This document shows positions 36,008-44,081 of a stretch of DNA of 64,000 bases, one piece after another. Position numbers and translations under genes: made by a program. The notes beneath the pieces are model-generated. The model searched no databases. It was given only the letters and a program-made list of their open reading frames with translations, and was not told where the DNA came from. The stretch covers positions 248,001-312,000 of the forward strand of contig NZ_RCWZ01000004.1 in NCBI RefSeq assembly GCF_003675385.1. The letters are read 5' to 3'. The stretch comes from Mucilaginibacter kameinonensis (GTDB taxonomy: Bacteria; Bacteroidota; Bacteroidia; Sphingobacteriales; Sphingobacteriaceae). Each line of letters begins with the position of its first letter. Position 1 is the first letter of the stretch.

Positions 36008-38410
36008 ATGATCAATAAACAAAAAGTCGCCGGTGTACTTGCTGTGTCTTTAACGGCACTTGTAAGTCCGCTTTTGGCACAGCAAAAGGATTACCCTATC
36101 CAGCCGGTTGCCTTTACCAGTGTGCATGTAAATGACAATTTCTGGCAGCCAAAAATGGAGGTAAACGCTAAGGTTACTATCCCATATGTATTGGCGCAAT
36201 GTAAAGCCAATGGCCGTGTAGACAACTTTTTACGTGCCGCAAAAAAACTGGATGGCGATAAATTAAGTGAATTTCCGTTTGATGATACCGATGTTTACAA
36301 GGCCATTGAGGGTGCTTCTTATTCCATGCAGAATAAAAGAAACCCGGAACTGGATAAATCAATTGATAGCCTTATTTCGATTATCGGTGCCGCCCAGGAG
36401 CCTGATGGTTACCTGTACACCTTCAGAACGGTTAACGCTAAAAAACCGCACGAATGGATTGGTGACAAACGCTGGGTGAATGAAGAAATATTGAGCCATG
36501 AGCTGTACAACGCAGGCCACCTTTACGAGGCTGCTGTTGCACATTACCAGGCTACGGGCAAGCGCACGCTACTCAACATCGCCATAAAAAATGCCGATTT
36601 GTTGGTAAAAACTTTTGGGCCGGGCAAAATTGAAGAATATCCGGGCCATCAGATCGTGGAGATCGGTCTTTCAAAAATGTACCGTGTTACCGGCAATAAG
36701 CAATATCTTGACCTGGCTAAGTTTTTCTTAGATGTTCGCGGCCCTAAAGGCGATGCTTATAACCAGGCCGATAAAAAGGTAGTTGATCAGCACGAGGCCG
36801 AAGGCCACGCGGTGAGGGCTGCATATATGTATACCGGCATGGCCGATATCGCGGCCTTAACAGGCAATACAAGCTATTTGACAGCCATAGATGATATCTG
36901 GAGCGATGTGGTAACTAAAAAGCTTTATATAACAGGCGGCATCGGCGCAACCGGGGCTGGCGAGGCTTTTGGCGATGCATACCAATTGCCAAACATGTCG
37001 GCTTATGCTGAAACTTGTGCTGCCATTGGCAACGTTTACTGGAACAACAGGATGTTCCTGCTGCATGGCGATTCAAAATACATCGACGTACTTGAACGTA
37101 CGCTGTATAACGGCCTGCTGTCGGGCGTATCGTTGAGTGGTAACAGGTTCTTCTATCCTAACCCGCTGGCTTCTATGTTCCAGCACCAACGCAGCGCATG
37201 GATCAGCTGTGCCTGCTGTATCAGCAACATGACCCGTTTCCTGCCATCATTACCGGGTTATGTTTACGCTAAAAACAAAAACGACCTTTACGTTAACCTG
37301 TTCATGAGCAACTCAAGCAATATCAAGCTTACTGAGGGCAACGTGAATATTGTGCAGCAAACCGATTACCCCTGGAAAGGCCGGGTTGATATTACTGTTA
37401 ACCCCGATAAAGCAGGCGAGTTCACTTTAAGGGTGCGCATACCGGGCTGGGCAAAACAACAACCTGTACCGGGCGACCTGTACACCTTTATGGATAAAAA
37501 ATCCTTCCCGCTTACGCTGATGATTAACGGGCAGGCAAAATCATTTGAAACAGAAAAAGGTTACGCCGTATTAAAACGCACCTGGAAAAAAGGCGACAAG
37601 GTTTCGCTTTTGTTGCCGATGGAAACCGAAAAGGTATTGGCCAATAACCAGGTTAAGGATGACAGGGGCAGATTTGCCTTTGAGCGCGGCCCTATTGTTT
37701 ATTGCCTTGAAGGCCCGGACAATAAAGACAGCCTGGTGCAAAATATATTGATCAATAAAAACGCTATCGCCAACGCCAACTATCAGGCCGACCTGTTAAA
37801 CGGTGTTGACGTAATTACCGCAGAAGGAAAAAGCGCTAAACGCCAGCTGAAAACCGACAGCCTTTTACAAACCGATCAGATGGTAAAGGCCATCCCCTAC
37901 TACGCCTGGGCTAACCGCGGACCAAGCGAAATGACCGTTTGGATCCCTTATGAAGCTTCGGCAGTGCGGCCAAAACCGGCTCCAACTATCGCAAGTACAA
38001 GTAAGGTAAGCGCTTCGTTAAAAAATACGAGAATGTTTGCGGCCATCAAAGACCAGTATGAGCCTGCCGACTCAAAAGACACCAATTACCCATACCTGCA
38101 CTGGTGGCCTGCTAAAAACACCAGCGAGTTTGTGCAGTATGATTTTGATGCCGAGCATACTGTAAGCGAATCAAAAGTATATTGGTATGATGATGGCCCG
38201 TGGGGCGGTTGCCGTATCCCGGCGTCATACAAAATCCTGTATAAGAAAGACGGTCAATGGGTTCCGGTTAAAAACACTACGCCTTACACCGTAAGTAAAG
38301 ACGGCTTTAACGTGGTTACTTTTGAACCGGTGGCTACTACGGCCCTGCGTATGGAAATCCAATTACCGGTTGATAATTCAAGCGGCATCCATGAATGGGC
38401 AGTTAAATAA
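36008..38410 (+). CDS. GH127 beta-L-arabinofuranosidase (HypBA1-like)
   Basis: 800 aa with a signal peptide (1-24, ending LLAQ). The DUF1680 barrel (about 30-660) carries every residue of the zinc-cysteine site known from Bifidobacterium HypBA1: Glu319 (GATGAGEAFG, acid/base), Glu335 and Cys337 (AYAETCAAIG), and Cys403-Cys404 (WISCACCISN). HypBA1 acts on beta-L-arabinofuranose linked to hydroxyproline in extensin glycans. A C-terminal extension of about 120 residues (TNYPYLHWWPAKN onward) is a galactose-binding-like domain. The gene next to a hydroxyproline catabolic operon is striking given the family substrate. Confidence 0.92.
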   Translation: MINKQKVAGVLAVSLTALVSPLLAQQKDYPIQPVAFTSVHVNDNFWQPKMEVNAKVTIPYVLAQCKANGRVDNFLRAAKKLDGDKLSEFPFDDTDVYKAIEGASYSMQNKRNPELDKSIDSLISIIGAAQEPDGYLYTFRTVNAKKPHEWIGDKRWVNEEILSHELYNAGHLYEAAVAHYQATGKRTLLNIAIKNADLLVKTFGPGKIEEYPGHQIVEIGLSKMYRVTGNKQYLDLAKFFLDVRGPKGDAYNQADKKVVDQHEAEGHAVRAAYMYTGMADIAALTGNTSYLTAIDDIWSDVVTKKLYITGGIGATGAGEAFGDAYQLPNMSAYAETCAAIGNVYWNNRMFLLHGDSKYIDVLERTLYNGLLSGVSLSGNRFFYPNPLASMFQHQRSAWISCACCISNMTRFLPSLPGYVYAKNKNDLYVNLFMSNSSNIKLTEGNVNIVQQTDYPWKGRVDITVNPDKAGEFTLRVRIPGWAKQQPVPGDLYTFMDKKSFPLTLMINGQAKSFETEKGYAVLKRTWKKGDKVSLLLPMETEKVLANNQVKDDRGRFAFERGPIVYCLEGPDNKDSLVQNILINKNAIANANYQADLLNGVDVITAEGKSAKRQLKTDSLLQTDQMVKAIPYYAWANRGPSEMTVWIPYEASAVRPKPAPTIASTSKVSASLKNTRMFAAIKDQYEPADSKDTNYPYLHWWPAKNTSEFVQYDFDAEHTVSESKVYWYDDGPWGGCRIPASYKILYKKDGQWVPVKNTTPYTVSKDGFNVVTFEPVATTALRMEIQLPVDNSSGIHEWAVK

Positions 38411-38521
38411 GCTGTTGTTAAGTTAGAGATCAGAAGCCGTTTTTTCTTTTTTCTCTGCTTAGAACTTATAACTTTGGACTAAACACTAACCTCAATTTGT
38501 AGAAGAGACCGTATTACACTA

Positions 38522-38551
38522 TTGCCTATACAGTTATATTCTATACATTTG
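38522..38551 (+). promoter_or_regulatory. Bacteroidota promoter (TTG-N19-TAnnTTTG) of the histone-like gene
   Basis: TTG at 38522-38524 and TACATTTG at 38544-38551 are separated by exactly 19 bases, the spacing of the Bacteroidota housekeeping sigma promoter. The start codon of the 59-aa gene lies 20 bases further. It is the best promoter match in the window. Confidence 0.75.
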
Positions 38552-38571
38552 CGGCCTTAAAAAATAAAAAA

Positions 38572-38751
38572 ATGGTAAATTTTGAAAAAGTGAAAGAAGT
38601 TATCGCAGCGGCAGAAGCTGACGCGGCAAGCTTTTATGAAAAAGGTAACAAAGCAGCTGGTACAAGGTTGCGTAACGCTATGCAACAATTAAAAGTATTA
38701 GCTACGGATATCCGTAAAGAAGTTACTGAACTTAAAAACACTGAAAAATAA
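38572..38751 (+). CDS. Small histone H1-like (Hc1-type) protein
   Basis: 59 aa, all-helical and Ala/Lys/Glu-rich. It begins MVNFEKVKEVIAAAEADAAS and continues FYEKGNKAAGTRLRNAMQQL, the pattern of the short Hc1-type histone-like proteins that are common in Bacteroidota (PF07432 type). These proteins are thought to bind DNA, though the role of the short form is not well known. The gene has its own promoter and its own terminator, so it is a single-gene unit unrelated to its sugar-processing neighbours. It is easily missed by a 60-residue cutoff. Confidence 0.82.
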   Translation: MVNFEKVKEVIAAAEADAASFYEKGNKAAGTRLRNAMQQLKVLATDIRKEVTELKNTEK

Positions 38752-38771
38752 CAGTTAAAAATCTTTTGAAT

Positions 38772-38813
38772 AAAGCGGGTCTGGTTTTTCCATGTACCCG
38801 CTTTTTCTGTTTT
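38772..38813 (+). terminator. Intrinsic terminator of the histone-like gene
   Basis: A 9-bp stem (AAAGCGGGT with ACCCGCTTT) with a 15-base loop, followed by TTCTGTTTT. It lies 20 bases after the stop codon. Confidence 0.75.
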
Positions 38814-38890
38814 AAAAAGTCCCGTCGACATCAGCGTATCGCCTCCTCTTCCCCGTTTAATTTTTTCTCAATAGTTATACTAATTATCAA

Positions 38891-38952
38891 AACCATAAGT
38901 ACTTAATAGTGTTCATGATTGGTAACCATAAGTCAAAACATTACTTTTGACT
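38891..38952 (+). promoter_or_regulatory. Direct repeat and palindrome before the membrane sensor-regulator
   Basis: AACCATAAGT occurs at 38891-38900 and 38924-38933, exactly 33 bases apart (about three helical turns). A perfect 8-bp palindrome, AGTCAAAA (38931-38938) with TTTTGACT (38945-38952), overlaps the second copy and ends 23 bases before the ATG at 38976. This looks like a regulator site, perhaps autoregulatory. Confidence 0.4.
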
Positions 38953-38975
38953 ATCACAGATTGAGTTGTTAATTC

Positions 38976-41921
38976 ATGTATCGCGGAAATATCTTTTTTA
39001 ATATATCCATCCGTTGGTATGCGCTTTTATGGTGCATAGCGCTTTCGTGCGCTGTCAAAAGTACCTACGCCCAGGATACCTCCGTGATACGCTCCCGCAA
39101 TTTTGGGATACAAAACGAAATATACTTTAACGATTCGCTTTGGTATTTTCATGCAGGCGATTTAACCAGGGCTCAACAAAGTGAAGCCAGTACAACGGGC
39201 TGGGATACCCTGCATTACACAGCATTTGGAAAAGAAAATGCGCCGCGCGGCTGGCGGGGTGTTGGCTGGTTCGGCTCATGGATCAGGGTTGATACCGATC
39301 TGGTCAATAAAAAACTATCGCTCCGTATCAATCATGATGGTGCTTCGGAGATCTTTTTGGATGGTAAACCTATTGGTGGTTACGGTAAGGTTGGCAATTC
39401 GGCCCGGGAAATGGTAGCCATGAGCGCCAGACGGGAACTGATCCCGATTTGGCTCCCCGACACCCGCCCGCACCTGATCACTATCCATTATTCTAATTTC
39501 TTTGAGGTTTACGCTAATTTTTACGGCTTTCAAACCTGGATAGGCGACTACAACCAGCTTGCGCCTAAGATACAAACCGCCAATCAGCGTTTTAATTATA
39601 TGTTGATGTGCGCCGCGGCACAACTCATTTTAGGGCTTTTACACCTCTTGCTATTCCTCTTTTACCCCAGGCAAAAACTTAATTTGTATTACGCGCTTTT
39701 TGTACTGCTCGTTGGCATTAACGGCATTGGGATATACTTGTTTTACCGTACAAACACACCTGTAGTACAATATTTTTCACAATCGTTAATTGATGAAGGT
39801 AAAGTTATCATGATGTGGGCAGCAGTAATGTTGCTTTATATACTTGATTACCGCAAGCCTCCTCTTTGGCGAAGAATAGCCTTAACTACCGTATGCGCGC
39901 TATATTTCATAGCCTATATCTATAAGTTTTTAAATCATATTGAATACTGGGTAGATTACTTCGCCCTGGTTTTTCTTATCTGTATGATGGATGGTTTTTG
40001 GTCGGTATTTCATCTCATCAAAAAAAAGCAAAAGGGCGCATGGTTAATAAGCGCGGGGGTAGTAGTAGTTATATTACTGTATTATTTTACCTGGGACGAT
40101 GTGTTTCACCTGTGGCCATACCAGCTTAACTCCATGCGTTTATTGGTAATGGCTGTTGGCGAATTGATGTTACCCCTTTGTTTATCGCTTTACCTGGCAC
40201 TCAACTTTGCCCGGACTAACGAAAACCTCACCGCAAAACTATTTGAGGTAGAAACGCTATCGGCCCTGGCACTTGCCCAGGAAACCGAAAAAAGGGAATT
40301 AATAGCAGGCGAAGCTAAACGCCTCGAAGAACTTGTGAGGCAGCGCACTACCGAGCTCAGGGAGCAAGCCGATAAACTACGCGAGATGGACCTGGTAAAA
40401 TCGCGCTTTTTCACCAATATCACCCACGAGTTTAAAACACCATTAACACTCATCATTAATCCGGCAAAAGAGCTAATAACCGAAACTGACGATGAGCATG
40501 TTCAACGATATAGCCGCCTTATCCTTAACAACGCATCGCGCCTGTTGCAACTCATTAACCAATTGCTGGATCTGAGCAGGCTTGAAAATGGATCGATGGA
40601 AGTGAACCTCGCTCCTCTTGACCTGGTAGCACTCATCAGGATGCATATTCTTTCGTACGAGTCGCTAATAAAACAAAAGGAGATCTCCCTACACTTTACA
40701 TCATACTGGGACAAGCTTTGGATACTTGGCGACCGGGACAAGCTTGATGCCATTGTTATCAACTTAATATCAAATGCATTAAAGTTTACAGATAAGGGTA
40801 AGGTAGATATTGTTTTGCAACAGGACGATGAACTACCGGGAGCGAGCTTCTCATTCACTATAAAGGATACAGGGCAAGGCATACCGTCAGGAAAACTACC
40901 TTATGTTTTTGACCGCTTTTACCAGGCCGATCCTTCTGATACCCGCTCTGCCGAAGGAACAGGTATAGGCCTGGCTGTGACAAAAGAACTGGTGGAGTTG
41001 ATGGGCGGGCAAATCCGGATAGAAAGCGAGGCAGGGTTATTTACTGAAGTGCTTATCACCATGCCATATCAATCCGCAAATGCAGTATCAGAACCTATAT
41101 TGGAGATCCTGCCTGCCGGAGTTAGCCCCTCTGTTACCGTTCATGAACCGATAACAAATATCGGCGAGGATAAACCACTGGTATTACTAATAGAAGATCA
41201 CCAGGAACTCCGGGATTTCATCCAGCAATCCTTAAAAGATAATTACCGGATATTAACCGCCACGGATGGTAAGGAAGGGATAGCTTTTGCCATGGAGCAT
41301 ATCCCCAACCTCATTATTACCGACTTGATGATGCCGCATGTAGATGGTTATGAAGTTAGCTCAACCCTCAAAAAGGATGTAAAAACCAGCCATATTCCTA
41401 TCATCATCCTTACGGCAAAGGCCGATATAGACAGCAGGATTCAGGGGATTGAAACAGGTGCGGACGCGTATCTGGCCAAGCCCTTTGAAAAACGGGAACT
41501 GTTTGCCCTGATGGAAAACCTGATCAGTGTACGAAACCAATTACGGGAACACTACAGCAAACAGGACCTCTGGTTCAGCAATGCGCTTTCTATGCCATCG
41601 ATAGAACGGGATTTTATAACCCGTGTCCGCAGCGCTGTCGAAAGCCATTTAAACGAAGAAGGCTACAGTGCAGATCAGCTTGCCCGGGATATGGGATTAA
41701 GCCGCACCCAACTGCATCGTAAATTAAAAGACCTCATCAATCAGTCGCCCGGCGAGTTGATTCGTATTGTAAGGCTGCAATATGCCCATGACCTGCTCCA
41801 GCGACGCGTTGCTACTATAGCCGAAGTTGCTTATATGGTTGGTTTCGGTAGCCCCGCAAGTTTCTCGGCAAGCTTTTCCCGTCATTTTGGCTTTGCACCC
41901 AAAACAGTATCAGCTATATAA
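38976..41921 (+). CDS. Membrane hybrid sensor kinase / AraC regulator with 7TM input domain
   Basis: 981 aa. A signal peptide (about 1-32), a galactose-binding-like extracytoplasmic sandwich (about 45-190), then seven membrane helices (about 205-412), a coiled coil (about 425-472), a histidine kinase (His484 in FFTNITHEFKTPL; ATPase with DTGQGIP and GTGIGLAV), a receiver domain (Asp783 in IITDLMMPHVDGY) and an AraC HTH domain (about 880-981). Sensing, phosphorelay and DNA binding lie in one protein. Typical Bacteroidota hybrid regulators sense with Reg_prop propellers; here the input looks like a 7TMR-DISM module. No SusC lies next to it. The genes that follow (lipoprotein, membrane protein, GH30) are candidate targets. 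Confidence 0.9.
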   Translation: MYRGNIFFNISIRWYALLWCIALSCAVKSTYAQDTSVIRSRNFGIQNEIYFNDSLWYFHAGDLTRAQQSEASTTGWDTLHYTAFGKENAPRGWRGVGWFGSWIRVDTDLVNKKLSLRINHDGASEIFLDGKPIGGYGKVGNSAREMVAMSARRELIPIWLPDTRPHLITIHYSNFFEVYANFYGFQTWIGDYNQLAPKIQTANQRFNYMLMCAAAQLILGLLHLLLFLFYPRQKLNLYYALFVLLVGINGIGIYLFYRTNTPVVQYFSQSLIDEGKVIMMWAAVMLLYILDYRKPPLWRRIALTTVCALYFIAYIYKFLNHIEYWVDYFALVFLICMMDGFWSVFHLIKKKQKGAWLISAGVVVVILLYYFTWDDVFHLWPYQLNSMRLLVMAVGELMLPLCLSLYLALNFARTNENLTAKLFEVETLSALALAQETEKRELIAGEAKRLEELVRQRTTELREQADKLREMDLVKSRFFTNITHEFKTPLTLIINPAKELITETDDEHVQRYSRLILNNASRLLQLINQLLDLSRLENGSMEVNLAPLDLVALIRMHILSYESLIKQKEISLHFTSYWDKLWILGDRDKLDAIVINLISNALKFTDKGKVDIVLQQDDELPGASFSFTIKDTGQGIPSGKLPYVFDRFYQADPSDTRSAEGTGIGLAVTKELVELMGGQIRIESEAGLFTEVLITMPYQSANAVSEPILEILPAGVSPSVTVHEPITNIGEDKPLVLLIEDHQELRDFIQQSLKDNYRILTATDGKEGIAFAMEHIPNLIITDLMMPHVDGYEVSSTLKKDVKTSHIPIIILTAKADIDSRIQGIETGADAYLAKPFEKRELFALMENLISVRNQLREHYSKQDLWFSNALSMPSIERDFITRVRSAVESHLNEEGYSADQLARDMGLSRTQLHRKLKDLINQSPGELIRIVRLQYAHDLLQRRVATIAEVAYMVGFGSPASFSASFSRHFGFAPKTVSAI

Positions 41922-42138
41922 CTTCAACTATTAATTGAAATTATATAGCTTTTATTCCAGCAGTTTGACGTGTAGTTTAAAAAATGCAACAAACTCGAAA
42001 GCATTTGCAACAAACTCAAAAGTGATTACCGGCTGTCAGGCGTTTATTTGCGATTGCATTTCCCCTTGGTGCACAGTTATCCGGTCATTTTAAATATGAT
42101 CGGTAAAATCGTAAATAAATAACAAACCGATAGCCTAT

Positions 42139-43044
42139 ATGAAACAAATCAAACCAGGAATTTATTTCCTCGCGGCATGTGCCGTACTAATTTTCAGTAA
42201 TTGCCGCAAGCCTCACGACATAAAAACGCCCACCGTCGATCCCAATATTGTGAATGCTATGTACCCGGCCAGGATGTCTTTTTACGATGGCAGCCAATCG
42301 GCCTATCCACGGGTTTACACGTATACTTACGATAAAGACAATCACCTTACCAGGTACGGAAAAGATAGTCTCGTAGTATGGGATATTAACGCCCACCAGG
42401 TTAGCTCAACTGTTTTTGATTACCCTAACAGTATATCAGCCTTTACCTATTCTTACGGACTTGTAGCCATAGACAAAACTCCTGGCGCTGTAGATATTTA
42501 TACTGGTTTACCTACACAAGTATCAATAGATTTTTTTTACAAAGATCTGCATTTCGGTACTACGCGCAGTAATGCATCAGGTTTGTGGCAATTTGAGCTC
42601 GCCGGTGGCCATATCATGAAAGCGCTTACATCAGATGGAGGAGGAAGGAATTATAACTATTCATATGATAAGGATGGCAACCTGTCGGGTATGACATTTG
42701 TATCGCTCACAGGGCCGCGTGCCGGCGCGGAGTATTACAGGTTTACTGTTAAATCACTCGACGATAAATCATCACCATTTTCATCAGTAAAGGGCTATGG
42801 TACAATCTCCTATCCGCAATCCTATTTTATTGATTATGCACAAGCATTCTGCAAAAAAAATCCGATACAAATTGTAGGCGAACGCTATGATGAAACTAAA
42901 AATGCTTTTGTAATTGATGAACAGGATGATTTCACTTATCAATACAATGATAAGGGCTACCCTACACAAATTGTTGTAAGTATGACTTATTTTGAAGCCA
43001 CCACAACACATTATACCCGCACTTACAACTATACTTATAAATAA
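42139..43044 (+). CDS. Unknown lipoprotein with YD-type strand repeats
   Basis: 301 aa. A hydrophobic N-terminus ends in IFSNCRKP, a lipobox-like site with Cys22. The body has several YxYDKDGNL-like units (YTYDKDNHLTRYGKD, YNYSYDKDGNLSGM, YQYNDKGYPTQI), a pattern shared with DUF4595/RHS-type beta-repeats in Bacteroidota surface lipoproteins. Surface exposure is likely. No catalytic motif is visible and its function is unknown. It lies 217 bases after the sensor-regulator and 39 bases before the unknown membrane-protein gene. Confidence 0.6.
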   Translation: MKQIKPGIYFLAACAVLIFSNCRKPHDIKTPTVDPNIVNAMYPARMSFYDGSQSAYPRVYTYTYDKDNHLTRYGKDSLVVWDINAHQVSSTVFDYPNSISAFTYSYGLVAIDKTPGAVDIYTGLPTQVSIDFFYKDLHFGTTRSNASGLWQFELAGGHIMKALTSDGGGRNYNYSYDKDGNLSGMTFVSLTGPRAGAEYYRFTVKSLDDKSSPFSSVKGYGTISYPQSYFIDYAQAFCKKNPIQIVGERYDETKNAFVIDEQDDFTYQYNDKGYPTQIVVSMTYFEATTTHYTRTYNYTYK

Positions 43045-43083
43045 CAGGAACACGACAACTCCCCCACCAGTCAACACGCTGAT

Positions 43084-43956
43084 ATGCGATATGACCTTAT
43101 AACAATTTCAATAGTCATGAATCCACTCTCTTTTAAACAGAAACTCGGGCTGGTTTACCTGTACCTCGTACCTTTAATTGTTGTTGCCATCGGTTTTGGG
43201 GTAGGCCACGTGAGCTATAAAATTTATTTGCCGGTTTGGATTTTTAACGCCTGTTTAATGATAACAGCAGCCTGGAACCTTGGCGGCCACCAATTTAAAA
43301 GTAGTAACCGGGGCATAAAACAACAGGCCGCAGCGGCTTTGTTATTGTTTATACCATGGCTGCTATTTTCCATTTTTGCGGGTATGGGGCCGCCGCCGCC
43401 TACATTGCAAGGTTGGGTTAATACTGCTGCCGAGCAGCAGATACGATTTACTATTCTTATTGCAGGTGGTATTTTATTGGTACTTGGCTACGCCCTATTA
43501 AAAGTAAAACTACAAGCCGCAGGTGAAAACCTGTATTCGGTAATGGCCGCGGCTGCTATAAACCTTGCCGTGCCGCTCTTTATCATCAACATGGCATTTT
43601 GGGGCTATTACCTGACCGATGCCTTCCGGGTTTTCGTGCAATTAAATGTTTCAAAACGCCCCGATTTATACGGGCCTACAAAAAGTTTATTTTACGTTAT
43701 CAGTATAGCAGAAGTGTTATTGCTGTACCTCGGCACAGTATTTTTTGCTGTTTCGCTTAAAGTTACCGGGCTTTTTAATCCGGTAGCGTGCCGGTATTAT
43801 GTTTTCTTCGGTTTAGCCGGCATGGTGTTGGTTGTGTTACCACCCACCTGGCCCGAGCCATTCGGCACCGCCGGGTATCTTGTTGCTATACCTGCCATCT
43901 CTTTCATAATGCCTTACCTTATTGGAGTAAATTTATTGAAAAAGATAAAAAATTAG
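43084..43956 (+). CDS. Unknown multi-spanning membrane protein
   Basis: 290 aa, with about eight hydrophobic segments and short loops (first near residues 20-45, last near 262-285). An alternative start is the ATG at 43117 (MNPLSFKQKLGLVYL), which gives 279 aa and a more natural N-terminus. No family motif was recognised, and no transporter signature is visible. It follows the unknown lipoprotein gene closely and precedes a GH30 gene by 125 bases. Confidence 0.55.
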   Translation: MRYDLITISIVMNPLSFKQKLGLVYLYLVPLIVVAIGFGVGHVSYKIYLPVWIFNACLMITAAWNLGGHQFKSSNRGIKQQAAAALLLFIPWLLFSIFAGMGPPPPTLQGWVNTAAEQQIRFTILIAGGILLVLGYALLKVKLQAAGENLYSVMAAAAINLAVPLFIINMAFWGYYLTDAFRVFVQLNVSKRPDLYGPTKSLFYVISIAEVLLLYLGTVFFAVSLKVTGLFNPVACRYYVFFGLAGMVLVVLPPTWPEPFGTAGYLVAIPAISFIMPYLIGVNLLKKIKN

Positions 43957-44081
43957 CCTACATATTTTATTTACGCAATCGATTGCTAAAATGTCATATA
44001 TTGTTTATTTTTAGATCGAAAACAACCGGTAATCTCATGCAGGTTATTTTCTTTCAACCAATTACAATTTAAACTTAATAT

